A DNA stretch of 64,000 bases from RH-AL1 sp965198485 (GCA_965198485.1 CBDAPQ010000005.1:3534001-3598000), one strand, 5' to 3'; positions 1-8,551 are shown, numbered from the stretch's first letter. Translations and numbers: made by a program. The notes: generated by a model not told the origin, from the letters alone.

Positions 1-141
1 CTGCACCTCCTCGAATTCGGTGACCGAGACGAAATAGCCTGTCGCACGACCGTGGTTGGTCACGGCAATCGGCTCACGCTGGGCGATCTCCCGATACCGG
101 CCGAAATCGGCAATGAAGTCGGAGGTCGGCACTTCGCGCAT
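1..141 (-). CDS. Phd/YefM-type antitoxin, C-terminus cut by window edge
   Basis: The first 47 residues of a minus-strand gene that runs off the left edge. The N-terminus MREVPTSDFIADFGRYREIA followed by REPIAVTNHGRATGYFVS is the typical Phd/YefM (RelB-like) antitoxin DNA-binding fold, with the short 'PIAVTNHGRATGYF' strand-loop-strand. The ATG at 141 has an AGGAGG five bases upstream; an in-frame GTG lies one codon earlier but is too close to that site. Family members bind their own operator and neutralise a toxin encoded just downstream, which here would lie outside the window. No toxin gene is visible, so pairing is inference. Confidence 0.75.
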   Translation of the reverse strand, partial: MREVPTSDFIADFGRYREIAQREPIAVTNHGRATGYFVSVTEFEEVQ

Positions 142-546
142 CACGCCCTCCTACTACACACGTTCCGCCGGTGCCAGCGCGCACCCCGCGCGATGCGATG
201 CGACGCGACACGCCGGCCGGAACGGAGAACGGCCCTCGCCCGGCCGACCAAGAAACGGGTGGGTCGGTCCGGAAGCCTCGTGGCCGACGAACAGGTGCGG
301 GCGCTCCAAGCGAACTCTTGGGTTCGCCTTGCTGCGACGGCGCTGCGTCAGCACGACAACGAGCAGCGAAGTGACCAGAGTTCAGACCCAATCGGCTCGG
401 CTACGCGAGGGTCCGTAATGGGTGGGAAGCGGTCCAGCCGCTCACGCGGTCCACCTTTACCAGACCGCCTGCAATGCGATACCGGTGCCGTTCACTTCGA
501 GCAACCTCACTCGTCATTTGAATCTTAGCCCAAGAAAGGTCAAGCT
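142..546. other. Gap without convincing gene
   Basis: About 400 bases between the antitoxin and the orphan exported protein. Several overlapping open frames exist on both strands but none has a recognisable family, a good ribosome binding site or biased codon use. It should contain the antitoxin promoter and the promoter of the following gene. I see no repeat or RNA gene. Confidence 0.4.
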
Positions 547-1104
547 ATGCAGAAAAGGGTATTGGTATTTCTGTTGGTCGTGCCCACTCTGGCTTTCGCC
601 CAGTCTCAGGATACTCACGAACGGGAAAATGTGATCAAAATGTTTGGTGCGCTGATCCCAAGGTTCGACGTGAAAGCGGGCGATGGTCTCGGTTCCGACA
701 TGGACTGTGTGTTTACGCGCAAATGGGCTCAGAGCTACCACAGGGATGCTGACGGTGAACAAACAGAAGCCTTTCTGCCGCGTCAGCTCCTGACACCGGA
801 ACAAGCAATCGATCCCTCAGGGCTGCACAAGGAAATGTTCTGCGATTATCACGACCGTGATGCCCAAGCTCTGAAACTAGCTCTCGACCAAGATAAGGAT
901 GTTACAGTAGCAAGCATCGGATTTAGCTATCCCGACTTCGGACCCGACTTTCATACCGCAATCGTGTACTACAGTAGGTGGAGTCAAATATTTACGGCGA
1001 GAAAAAGAAGGTATTTGCCCGTAGGCAGCAATGGCATGATCAAGTTCGCAAAACACGACGGCGTTTGGTCATTCGAGACGGTCAATCTAGGTACTATGAA
1101 TTGA
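547..1104 (+). CDS. Exported hypothetical protein (orphan)
   Basis: A 185-residue protein with a clear N-terminal signal peptide (MQKRVLVFLLVVPTLAFAQ, likely cleaved after AFA), hence probably periplasmic. An AAAGG sequence lies eight bases before the ATG. The mature part is mixed alpha/beta-like, with two cysteines (in 'MDCVF' and 'MFCDYH'). I do not recognise the family. The codon use and base composition are clearly less GC-rich than the transporter genes to the right, and the gene stands alone between gene-poor stretches, which suggests recent acquisition. Function unknown. Confidence 0.6.
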   Translation: MQKRVLVFLLVVPTLAFAQSQDTHERENVIKMFGALIPRFDVKAGDGLGSDMDCVFTRKWAQSYHRDADGEQTEAFLPRQLLTPEQAIDPSGLHKEMFCDYHDRDAQALKLALDQDKDVTVASIGFSYPDFGPDFHTAIVYYSRWSQIFTARKRRYLPVGSNGMIKFAKHDGVWSFETVNLGTMN

Positions 1105-1741
1105 TTTACGTTTCGAGACTTCGACCCCGGCTCTATTTGAAGGCATAGGAGAAACGCTTAAGGTTTCGGTGGCTTGATCTCTGGAGTGCTATAACTCGGG
1201 TCTCGTAGCCTAATTGCTTCAACACTTTGCCGAACTTGCTCGCGGTAGGCGGGTGCCTGTGGCCAATCGTCAGGCATCCTGTTAACAAATCAGGTGAACG
1301 CCTGCGCATCAAAAAGCTTTTGCTTTGTTTCTTGATTCCCGCTGAACCCCGCCAAATCCATGCTTTAATCGACGACTCATCCTGTGAGAACGCTCGCGGT
1401 CGCTTTTGCACGAAGCTGTCGAGGCCAGGACGAATAAGCGCCAGGAGGCTTATCGATCAATTGTGATTTTCTCCGGCTCTCTGAATGAAAATTACTGTAA
1501 AGAAAATCACAAACAATATGATGGCACTAATGGGAATGTTTCTCATTTTAACCACCTCTAATTTAGAGCCTTACGTTCTTGTAGTCCCGGGGGACCGCCG
1601 AAGGCGGTGGAGGGGCGGCCGTGCTGCCATGCGGGGCTTTTTCGCGAGCCCCGATCGGTCGAGATCGAGGAGGCGGCAGCCCCCTCCACCAAGCTTCGCG
1701 TGGTCCCCCTCCCCGCTTCGCGGAGGAGGATTGGCCTGCCC
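1105..1741. other. Gene-poor AT-richer gap with repeat at right end
   Basis: Some 640 bases without a convincing gene. A short minus-strand frame (1158-1277, 39 codons, beginning MPDDWPQAPAYREQ) has plausible codon use but no proper ribosome binding site, and an overlapping 92-codon minus frame (1133-1411) looks random or a remnant. Composition is AT-richer than the surroundings up to about 1570; the rest is the GC-rich dispersed repeat listed separately. Confidence 0.35.
1583..1736. repeat. Dispersed intergenic repeat (copy 1)
   Basis: GC-rich segment just after the stop of the CDF transporter gene. It holds a small hairpin (ACCGCC-GAA-GGCGGT near 1593) and, at 1679-1735, a block of the form CCCCTCCACC...GCTTCGCGGAGGAGGAT. 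The same block recurs in the same orientation at 50032-50085 inside bchD with a few changes. Elements of this kind are scattered in Hyphomicrobiales genomes; the family name is not assigned here. Confidence 0.65.
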
Positions 1742-2767
1742 CTACACCACCTCCTCCGGCGCCAGCGCGCACGCCGTCATCGCGCTGGTCTCGACCTGCA
1801 GCGTGGCGTGGCCGATGCCGTGCGTGGTGCGCAACGTGTGGCAGCACGCCATCAGGAACGCATCGCCGGGATGGCCGTCGGACATCACGAGGTGGACGGT
1901 GAGGGCCGTCTCGCTGGTGCTCATCGGCCAGATGTGGAGGTCGTGCAGGGCGTCGACGCCCGGCAGCGCGGCGAGGTAGCCGCGCACCGCGTCCGCACGG
2001 ACCGTCCGAGGAACAGCGGCGAGCGACAGCGCCACCGCCTCGCGCAGCAGGCGCCAGGTGCCGGCGACGATGAGCACGTTGATGGCGAGGCTCAGCGCCG
2101 GGTCGATCCAGCGCCACCCGGTCAGCGCGACGAGCCCGGCGGCGATGAGGACGCCGGCGGCGACCGCGGCATCGGCGGCGAGGTGGGCCACGGCGGCGCG
2201 CAGGTTGAGGTCGCCGCCCTGCCCCGGCGCCAGCAGCCAGGCCGAGACGCCGTTGGCGAGGATCGCGCCGGCGGCCACCGCCATCACCGGGCCGGCGGCG
2301 ATCGGCTCGGGATGGACGAAGCGCTGGATTGCCTCGAGGCCGAGCGCGCCGGAGACGACGAGCAGCACCACGGCGTTGGCGAGCGCCGCCAGGATCGAGG
2401 TGCCGCCGAGTCCGTAGGTGAAGCGCGGCGAGGGCGGGCGCTTGCCGAGGCGATGGGCGGCGAAGGCGGCGGCGAGGCCGAGCACGTCGGAGAGGTTGTG
2501 CGCGGCGTCCGACAGCAGCGCCACCGAGCCGCCCAGGATGCCGGCGACGAGCTCGGCGACGACGATCAGCGCGTTGAGTGCGATGGCGGCCGCGAAAGCC
2601 GCGCCGAAGGACGAGGGCGCGTGGGAATGGCCGAGCCCGCCATGGCTGTGGCCTGCGTGGTCGTGCCCGGCGTGGTCATGCCCGGCGTGGTCATGGGACG
2701 CATGATGATCGGGCACGCCCGGCTCCGCTCTCGTGTTCGCCGACGTTTTAACGGGAAAACGCTCCAC
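1742..2767 (-). CDS. Cation diffusion facilitator, CzcD/ZitB type
   Basis: A 341-residue inner-membrane metal/proton antiporter of the CDF family that would export Zn(II) or similar divalent ions. The N-terminus is very His-rich (about residues 21-49, repeats of HDHAG), followed by six predicted membrane segments. The two metal-site HxxxD pairs of the family are present: H90/D94 in the second segment and H195/D199 in the fifth. A cytoplasmic C-terminal ferredoxin-like domain follows (HDLHIWPMS region). The longest frame starts at a GTG at 2767; a later GTG just before the His-rich stretch is possible. The gene is monocistronic, with a dispersed repeat on each side. Confidence 0.9.
   Translation of the reverse strand: MERFPVKTSANTRAEPGVPDHHASHDHAGHDHAGHDHAGHSHGGLGHSHAPSSFGAAFAAAIALNALIVVAELVAGILGGSVALLSDAAHNLSDVLGLAAAFAAHRLGKRPPSPRFTYGLGGTSILAALANAVVLLVVSGALGLEAIQRFVHPEPIAAGPVMAVAAGAILANGVSAWLLAPGQGGDLNLRAAVAHLAADAAVAAGVLIAAGLVALTGWRWIDPALSLAINVLIVAGTWRLLREAVALSLAAVPRTVRADAVRGYLAALPGVDALHDLHIWPMSTSETALTVHLVMSDGHPGDAFLMACCHTLRTTHGIGHATLQVETSAMTACALAPEEVV
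2655..2699. repeat. 15-nt tandem repeat encoding the His-rich linker
   Basis: Three near-identical 15-base units (GCGTGGTCATGCCCG type) inside the CDF transporter gene; each encodes HAGHD on the minus strand. Copy number could vary between strains and change the length of the metal-buffering tail. Confidence 0.75.
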
Positions 2768-2867
2768 GAGGTAGCAAGCGCATCAGGCGTGGCGGATGAA
2801 CGCGTCTCAGCGGACCGCATCTCGATCGCGCGTCGAGAGTCGATCCCGTGAAGTCGAGCCGTAGCGT

Positions 2868-3003
2868 CGTCTTCCCGGGGCGAGCGAAGCGAGAGCCCGG
2901 GACCCATGACACCGTGCGTGCCGGATCGAGCGGCATCGTTCCGCCTCCCTTTCGACCACGTCGTCATGGGTTCCGGGCTCGCCTTCGGCGCCCCGGAAAG
3001 ACG
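2868..3003. repeat. Large imperfect palindrome between CDF and MATE genes
   Basis: An inverted repeat filling the interval between the divergent transporter genes. The left arm begins CGTCTTCCCGGGGCGAGCG (2868) and ends CCCATGAC (2910); the right arm begins GTCATGGG (2963) and ends CCCCGGAAAGACG (3003). It has the design of REP/BIME-like elements, and the arms resemble those of the palindrome found inside bchD (49909-50025). Confidence 0.75.
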
Positions 3004-3062
3004 GACGCCGCGACGTGAGCGCGGCTGGTACGCTTGCACCTTGATGAGGTAGAAGCCCGCCG

Positions 3063-4469
3063 GTGAACATCGCATCCCGCCCACCCGACGCCACCCGCGC
3101 CACCCCTGCCCTTCTCCCCGGCCAGGACTTCGGTGCGTTCACCCGCGGCTCGACGCTGCGCCACGTGCTGGTCATGACCGCCGCCGGCTCGGCCGGGCTC
3201 GTCGCGGTGTTCTTCGTCGACTTCCTCACCCTGCTCTACATCTCGCGCCTCGGTGACACCAACCTCACGGCGGCCGTCGGCTACGCCTCGCAGATGACCT
3301 TCCTCCTGATCTCGGTGAACATCGGCCTGTCGATCGCATTGGGGGCGCTGGTGTCGCGGGCGCTCGGCGCCGGCGACCGGCCGCGCGCCCGGCGCATCGC
3401 CGCCTCCGGGCTCGTGCTCACGGCCGCGGTCTCCGGCGGCCTCGGCCTCCTCGCGATGCCGTTCACCCACCACATCCTGGCGCTGTTCGGCGCCCGCGGC
3501 GAGGCGCTCGCGGTGGGCTCGGTCTACCTGCGCATGATCCTGCCGGCGTCGGCCTTCCTCGGCATCGGCATGGCCTTCTCGGCCATCCTGCGCGGCGTGG
3601 GCGATGCCAAGCGCGCCATGTACACGACGCTCGGCGGCGCGGTCGTCACCGCCTGCCTCGATCCCATCCTCATCTTCGGCCTGCATCTCGGCATCTACGG
3701 CGCAGCGATCGTGCTCGTGACCTCGCGGCTCAGCCTGCTGGTGGTCGGCTGGTACGGCGCGGTGCGCGTCCACGACCTCGTCGCGCGGCCGCGGCTGTCG
3801 GACCTCAAGCTCGATTGGCGGCCGCTCGCCGCCATCGCGGCACCGGCGGTGCTCACCAACATCGCGACGCCGGTGGCCAACATCTACGCCATGCACGTGT
3901 TCTCGAGCTTCGGCGATGCGGTCGTGGCCGCCTTCGCGATCATGGACCGCGTGACCCCGGTCGCTTTCGGCGTGCTCTTCGCACTCTCGGGCTCCGTCGG
4001 GCCGATCATGGGCCAGAACTTCGGCGCCGGCGCCTTCGATCGCATCCGCGCCGTGCTGAGCAACTGCTACGCGGTGTCGGCGCTCTACGTCACCTTCGTG
4101 ACCCTGCTGCTGTGGTCCTGCGCTCCCCTGGTGGTGTTGCTCTTCGGCGCCAAGGGCGAGACGGCGACGCTGCTGCTCTTCTTCTGCCACGTCGCCGGCT
4201 TCCTCTGGCTGTTCCTCGGCGGCATCTTCGTCGCCAACGCCGCCTTCAACAATCTCGGCCGCCCCGTGCTGTCCGCCGGCTTCAACTGGGCGCGCGCCAC
4301 GCTCGGCACCGTGCCGTTCGTGACGCTCGGCGCGATGATGCACGGGCCGGAAGGTGGTTATCTCGGCCTCGTCATCGGCGCGGCGGTGTTCGGTTGCCTC
4401 GCTGTCGCCTGGAGCTATGTTGTCGTCGGCCGCATCGCCGAGCGCCCGGCGCCGGCCGCGGTGGGCTGA
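3063..4469 (+). CDS. MATE family efflux transporter
   Basis: A 468-residue integral membrane protein with about 12 hydrophobic segments arranged as two homologous MatE halves (the first near residues 30-230, the second near 260-450). Typical family landmarks are the early GLVAVFFVDFLTLLYISRLG segment, the GALVSRALGAGD loop and the mid-protein FGDAVVAAFAIMDRV segment of the second half. MATE proteins expel cationic drugs or metabolites by Na+ or H+ antiport. Translation starts at a GTG at 3063. Nothing nearby reveals the substrate. Confidence 0.88.
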   Translation: MNIASRPPDATRATPALLPGQDFGAFTRGSTLRHVLVMTAAGSAGLVAVFFVDFLTLLYISRLGDTNLTAAVGYASQMTFLLISVNIGLSIALGALVSRALGAGDRPRARRIAASGLVLTAAVSGGLGLLAMPFTHHILALFGARGEALAVGSVYLRMILPASAFLGIGMAFSAILRGVGDAKRAMYTTLGGAVVTACLDPILIFGLHLGIYGAAIVLVTSRLSLLVVGWYGAVRVHDLVARPRLSDLKLDWRPLAAIAAPAVLTNIATPVANIYAMHVFSSFGDAVVAAFAIMDRVTPVAFGVLFALSGSVGPIMGQNFGAGAFDRIRAVLSNCYAVSALYVTFVTLLLWSCAPLVVLLFGAKGETATLLLFFCHVAGFLWLFLGGIFVANAAFNNLGRPVLSAGFNWARATLGTVPFVTLGAMMHGPEGGYLGLVIGAAVFGCLAVAWSYVVVGRIAERPAPAAVG

Positions 4470-4509
4470 GCCCGCGGACAGGGAGAAGGCGTGATCGGGA
4501 GCGCCACCT

Positions 4510-5355
4510 TTGTTTAATCTCTACCAGATGGTCACCGGCGCGCAGGGCGGTCAGGGCCTCGAGAACCTTGCTCAGCAGTTCGGGCTGTCGCGCGAGCAGG
4601 CCGACGGCGCGGTCAAGGCGCTGGTGCCGGCGCTCTCCACCGCCTTCATGACCAAGGCGGCGCAGCCCGGCGGCCTCGGCGACATCGCCGGCGCGATGAC
4701 CGACGACCAGCACCGGCAGGCCTACGCCGACCCCAATGTGGCGCAGGATCAGCAGCTCCAGCAGAAGGGCAACGTCGTCGCCGGCTCGATCTTCGGCGAC
4801 AACGCCATCGTCGAGCAGGTGATCGCCCAGGCCGCGCGTTACACCGGCCTTCCCGAGGCGACGCTGCGCTCCATGCTGCCCGTGATCGTCTCCATGGTGC
4901 TGGGCGGCGTCGCCACGGCGATGCACAACCAGGGGATGGGCGGCATGCTGGGCCAGCTCGCAAAGGGAGGGCTTGGCGGCATCCTCGGTCAGTTCGGCGG
5001 GGCCGCGACCGGCCAGGGCGCTCCGGGCAACACCGGCGGCTTGGGCAACACCGGCGGCCTGGGCAGCACCGGCGGCTTGGGCAGCTTCGCCGGCATGGTC
5101 GGCACCATCATGAACAGCTTCCTCGGCGGCGCCCATCCGGCCAACCCGCAGGAGCCGGTGCCCCCGACCCATGCCGGCCCGCAGCCGGGTGCGCCCGGCA
5201 CGCCGGGCGCCGACCCGGCCGCCGGCCTCCCGCCGATCGTCCAGGCCGGCCTCGACATGTTCGGCAAGATGTTTCAGGCCGGCGTGCCGTCCTCGCCGGC
5301 GCAGCCCGCCGACCTCGGCGAGCGCATCGACGCCAGCCACGCGGCGAGGCGCTAG
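4510..5355 (+). CDS. DUF937 domain protein
   Basis: A 281-residue soluble protein beginning at a TTG (FNLYQMVTGAQGGQGLENLA...). Residues about 1-160 match the DUF937 architecture: helical, with an early GGQGLENLAQQFGLSREQA block. DUF937 proteins resemble YidB and have no settled role. The middle (about residues 155-200) is Gly-rich and contains an in-frame 18-base tandem repeat at 5027-5087 encoding GNTGGL units; the tail is Pro/Gly-rich and low complexity. It lies 41 bases after the MATE gene and three bases before the next small gene, so co-transcription is likely. Confidence 0.8.
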   Translation: MFNLYQMVTGAQGGQGLENLAQQFGLSREQADGAVKALVPALSTAFMTKAAQPGGLGDIAGAMTDDQHRQAYADPNVAQDQQLQQKGNVVAGSIFGDNAIVEQVIAQAARYTGLPEATLRSMLPVIVSMVLGGVATAMHNQGMGGMLGQLAKGGLGGILGQFGGAATGQGAPGNTGGLGNTGGLGSTGGLGSFAGMVGTIMNSFLGGAHPANPQEPVPPTHAGPQPGAPGTPGADPAAGLPPIVQAGLDMFGKMFQAGVPSSPAQPADLGERIDASHAARR

Positions 5356-5357
5356 CC

Positions 5358-5573
5358 ATGACCGGGTTCGAAGCCGTCGTCCTCATCTGCCTGGCGAGCA
5401 CGCCCACGCCCGATTGCGACGAGACCGTCGCGCTCGTCGTGCGCTCCGTCCACGTCGACAACGAGCTCGGCTGCACAAACGGCTGGCAGGAGATCATCGC
5501 CCGCGGCGGCCTGAAAGAGAGCCTGAAGGACGGCAGCTACCTCAAGACCCTGTGCCGCCGCACGAAAGGTTGA
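5358..5573 (+). CDS. Small Cys-containing conserved protein (copy A)
   Basis: A 71-residue protein (MTGFEAVVLICLASTPTPDC...) placed three bases after DUF937. It shares the layout of the next small gene: a short hydrophobic N-terminus ending in a C-L-x-S-x-P motif, a Cys about six residues later, a central Cys and one near the end (here TLCRRTKG). No known catalytic motif. Function unknown; a secreted or periplasmic location is possible but the N-terminus is too short to be sure. Confidence 0.65.
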   Translation: MTGFEAVVLICLASTPTPDCDETVALVVRSVHVDNELGCTNGWQEIIARGGLKESLKDGSYLKTLCRRTKG

Positions 5574-5654
5574 CGCACCCGTCTTCCCCGCGCCGGATCA
5601 CGGGCCTAGTCTCGGCGCTGGCCGGGCCGACACCGGCGCCATCGGGAGACGCCC

Positions 5655-5861
5655 ATGTTCGTGATCCTTTCGGTCTGCCTCATGGCATCGCCGACGACGT
5701 GCAAGACGGAGCGGGTGCAGCAATCGGTCGAGGAGCGGCCGCCGGTCTCCTGCATCGTCGAGGGGCAGAACACGGTGGCGGTCTGGGCGCAGCAGCATCC
5801 GGCCTGGCACGTCGACAAGTGGAAGTGCGTGCCGCGCAGCCGGCTCGATACGGCGCTCTGA
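5655..5861 (+). CDS. Small Cys-containing conserved protein (copy B)
   Basis: A 68-residue protein (MFVILSVCLMASPTTCKTE...) with four cysteines and a WAQQHPAWHVDKWKC ending typical of a small uncharacterised family common in Hyphomicrobiales. It resembles the preceding gene in length, N-terminal hydrophobic stretch and Cys spacing, so the two are probably diverged duplicates. It ends 19 bases before the histidine kinase start. Function unknown. Confidence 0.7.
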   Translation: MFVILSVCLMASPTTCKTERVQQSVEERPPVSCIVEGQNTVAVWAQQHPAWHVDKWKCVPRSRLDTAL

Positions 5862-5880
5862 GCCCTATCTGGAGCCGCGC

Positions 5881-7527
5881 TTGCGCACCATACGCTTCAA
5901 GCTCGGCCTGCTCGTCTTCGGCTGCCTCGCCATCGCCTTCGCCGCGGGGCTCGGCGTCGTCTACGCGATGCACGTCACCGATCGCACCATCGATCGTGCG
6001 CTCGACGCGCAGCGGCGTCTCGACCTCCTCACCGAGCTATCGGGCCGGATCCAGCAATACGGGCTGATCGCCATCGACGCCGTCGACGATCCGGCGACCG
6101 GCGGCGCGCGCCTCAAGGAGGCCGAGGCTCAGGTTTTGACGGCGATCGGCAACTTCGAGCCCGAGATCGCCAAGGCGATCCGCAACGCCGACCTGCCCGC
6201 CGACGTCAACGCGATGGCCGCCCGCGCTCGCCCCCTCGAGCAGGTGCGCGCCGGCTTCCGCGTGCTGGTCGGGCAGATCGGTCAGGCGCTGAAGGAGCGC
6301 GATCCGCAGAAGCGCGGCGATCTCACCCGCGGCGCCTTCAACGGCTTCGCCACCTTCACCGGCCCGTTCCTTTTCTTCCTCATGCAGGCCGACCGTCGCG
6401 GGGTCGAAGCCGGTCGCGAGGACGCGCGCTCGGTCTCGGCGACTCTGACACGGGCGGCCGTGATCCTGGTGGTGTCGGCGCTCGTCGTCTCGCTCGCCTT
6501 CTACCGCCTGATCTCGCGTCCGATCCTCGCGGCCGTGGCGGAGATCCGCGACGCCGCGATCGCCATCGGCCAGGGCGAACGCAACCTGCGCCTCCCGGTG
6601 CGCCGCCGCGACGAGCTCGGTCTCCTCGCCGTCGTCTTCAACCGCATGACCGCCAGGCTGCGCCGCGGCGAGCAGCGCGTCGTGCGCGACCGTCTCGCAT
6701 TGGAGACGACGATCGCCGACCGCACCGCCGACCTTCGCGCGGTCAACGAGACGCTCTCGCAGATCGACGCCAGCCGCCGCCGCTTCTTCGCCGACGTCAG
6801 CCACGAGCTGCGTACGCCGCTCACGGTGATCCTCGGCGAGTGCGAAATCGCGCTGGCCGGCCATGGATCGAGGGTTCTGGTTCCGTCGGGCGGGAACCTG
6901 CCGCCGGACGACGGTGCCCCGAACGCCGACCGTGTTGCCTTCGGCGTGATCCGCCGCCGGGCGCGGCGGCTGCAGCGCCGCGTAGAGGACATGTTGCGCG
7001 TCGCCCGCTCGGAGAGCGGCACGATCGAGCTCCACTTTCGGCCTGTCGCGCTTCAGGTCGTCTGCGCCAGCGCCGTCGAGGCGTTCGAAGGCGCCACCAA
7101 GCGCAACGATCTCGTCATCCTCATCGAGGCCCCCGCCGGCGTCGAGGTCGTCATCGACGGCGATTTTGAGTGGCTGCGCCAAATCGTCGAGGGAATGATC
7201 GACAACGCCCTGCGCCACGCGACAGGAGCCACGCGGATCGTGCTCCGCGTCGGCAGGCGAGACGAGGTGGCGTTCCTGACCGTGAGCGACGACGGGCCCG
7301 GCTGGGGCGTCGCCGACCCGCAACGATTGCTGGAACGCTTCGCCCGGCGCGGCGAGAAGGACGGCCGCCGCGGCTCGATCGAGACGATGTCGGGCCACGG
7401 CATCGGCCTGTCCCTGGTGAGCTGGGTGGTGGACAAGCACGGGGGACGTGTCACACTCGACACCGCCGGCTGGCCGCTCGGCGGCGCCGAGATTGCGATC
7501 ACCCTTCCGCTCGCGAACCCCTCATGA
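5881..7527 (+). CDS. Membrane sensor histidine kinase
   Basis: A 548-residue kinase starting at a TTG. Order: first membrane helix (residues about 8-30), a roughly 160-residue periplasmic sensor region without recognised fold, second helix (about 190-208), HAMP (about 210-262), HisKA with phospho-acceptor H308 in FADVSHELRTPL, and an HATPase domain with N box (MIDNALRHA), G1 (VSDDGPGWG) and G2 (GHGIGLSLV). It would autophosphorylate and pass phosphate to the response regulator encoded 12 bases downstream. Position immediately before the pqq operon suggests, but does not prove, a role in PQQ or methanol metabolism. Confidence 0.93.
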   Translation: MRTIRFKLGLLVFGCLAIAFAAGLGVVYAMHVTDRTIDRALDAQRRLDLLTELSGRIQQYGLIAIDAVDDPATGGARLKEAEAQVLTAIGNFEPEIAKAIRNADLPADVNAMAARARPLEQVRAGFRVLVGQIGQALKERDPQKRGDLTRGAFNGFATFTGPFLFFLMQADRRGVEAGREDARSVSATLTRAAVILVVSALVVSLAFYRLISRPILAAVAEIRDAAIAIGQGERNLRLPVRRRDELGLLAVVFNRMTARLRRGEQRVVRDRLALETTIADRTADLRAVNETLSQIDASRRRFFADVSHELRTPLTVILGECEIALAGHGSRVLVPSGGNLPPDDGAPNADRVAFGVIRRRARRLQRRVEDMLRVARSESGTIELHFRPVALQVVCASAVEAFEGATKRNDLVILIEAPAGVEVVIDGDFEWLRQIVEGMIDNALRHATGATRIVLRVGRRDEVAFLTVSDDGPGWGVADPQRLLERFARRGEKDGRRGSIETMSGHGIGLSLVSWVVDKHGGRVTLDTAGWPLGGAEIAITLPLANPS

Positions 7528-7539
7528 ACGTGCCCCTCG

Positions 7540-8229
7540 ATGCCAGGTAAGGACGTGCTCGTCGTCGAGGACGATCCCGACATCGGCGCGCTGCTTCAGC
7601 GAGGCCTGGGTGCCGCGGGCTTCGCGGTGAAGTGGGTGGACACCGCTCGCGGTGCGCTGGACCACATGGCCGGCGCCAACCCGAATGCCGTGCTGCTCGA
7701 CGTGATGCTGCCCGACGGAACCGGCAACGATCTCTGCCGATCCTTCCGCCAGAACGGCTTCTCCGGCCCGATCCTTTTTCTCAGCGCCAAGGACGAGGTG
7801 TCCGATCGCGTCGACGGCTTGGCGGCGGGTGGCGACGACTACATCGTCAAGCCCTTCGTCTTCGACGAACTGGTCGCGCGCCTCAGCGCACAGATGATGC
7901 GTCGAGCCGCCGTCAACACGAGCCTGTTGGAGGCCGGCGGCCTCTCGCTCGACCTCGATACCCGCCAGGCGCGTTATGGCGACGCCAGCGTCCGTTTCAC
8001 CCAGCGCGAGGCCGAACTGCTCGCCCTCTTCATCAAGTCGCCGAATAAGCCGATCGCGCGGGGCGACGTCTACGACAGGCTTTGGCCGGACCAGGGCGGC
8101 TCCTCGCTGAACGTCGTCGACGTCTACGTCGGTTATATCCGCCACAAGCTGGCGGAGGTGACGCGCGCCGGGGGGCCGGGCATCGTCACGGTTCGAGGAC
8201 GTGGTTTCATGCTCGAGACGCTGCGCTGA
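7540..8229 (+). CDS. OmpR-family response regulator
   Basis: A 229-residue regulator: receiver domain (residues 1-120) with acidic pair E10/D11/D12 and phospho-acceptor D54 in VLLDVMLPDG, followed by a winged-helix DNA-binding domain whose recognition region is NVVDVYVGYIRHKL, ending GRGFMLETLR. It is the cognate partner of the histidine kinase just upstream. pqqA begins 232 bases downstream on the same strand, so its promoter is a candidate target; that is inference. Confidence 0.93.
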   Translation: MPGKDVLVVEDDPDIGALLQRGLGAAGFAVKWVDTARGALDHMAGANPNAVLLDVMLPDGTGNDLCRSFRQNGFSGPILFLSAKDEVSDRVDGLAAGGDDYIVKPFVFDELVARLSAQMMRRAAVNTSLLEAGGLSLDLDTRQARYGDASVRFTQREAELLALFIKSPNKPIARGDVYDRLWPDQGGSSLNVVDVYVGYIRHKLAEVTRAGGPGIVTVRGRGFMLETLR

Positions 8230-8254
8230 CGCGGATGCGCCTGTCGACAGCTCG

Positions 8255-8271
8255 CCGCAGCTTTGCTGCGG
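8255..8271 (+). terminator. Hairpin after response regulator gene
   Basis: CCGCAGC-TTT-GCTGCGG, a perfect 7-bp stem, 25 bases after the response regulator stop. No T run follows, so it may be a weak terminator or a 3' stabilising hairpin that separates the two-component genes from pqqA. Confidence 0.4.
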
Positions 8272-8461
8272 TGCAATAAAGACTGGTCCTCAGATTGCTC
8301 TTAGGAAAAAGAAGTCTGCTTACGCCTGCCGTCTACTTGCCAGATTTTCCCGACAGCGGCATATGACGGTCACCTGCTGCTGAGGCAGGACGCTACAAAC
8401 CTTAGGATCTTCTTAGAAGAGACCATCACGGTTTCCGCGGATCCTGACAGTGGAGAGAACC

Positions 8462-8551
8462 ATGAACTGGGTTGCCCCGATCGTCGAAGAGATCTGCGTC
8501 GGCATGGAAGTCACGAGCTACGAGTCGGCCGACGCCGGCGTCGAGTTCTAA
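8462..8551 (+). CDS. pqqA: PQQ precursor peptide PqqA
   Basis: A 29-residue ribosomal peptide starting MNWVAPIVEEICVGMEVTSY. The two residues that PqqE crosslinks and that become the PQQ skeleton are in the canonical E-x3-Y arrangement: E16 and Y20. A GGAGAG ribosome site lies about five bases upstream. It heads the pqq operon, 31 bases before pqqB. Apart from the two substrate residues, little sequence is conserved in the family, so motif, length and location carry the assignment. Confidence 0.97.
   Translation: MNWVAPIVEEICVGMEVTSYESADAGVEF

Noticed and set aside
1133..1411. 92-codon minus frame resembling a possible replication or phage protein fragment
   Set aside because: Similarity impression is weak and overlapped by another short frame with equal claim; no start signal.
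1485..1979. 164-codon plus frame over the repeat and the 3' end of the CDF gene
   Set aside because: It is antisense to the CDF transporter and includes repeat DNA; no family similarity.
2655..2699. Short tandem repeats as a possible CRISPR array
   Set aside because: Units are 15 bases without spacers and encode the His-rich part of the CDF protein. The 18-base repeats at 5027-5087 are likewise coding. No CRISPR array was seen in the window.
2964..4343. 459-codon minus-strand frame opposite the MATE gene
   Set aside because: His/Glu/Arg-rich composition typical of antisense GC-rich DNA; the MATE frame has membrane helices and family landmarks.
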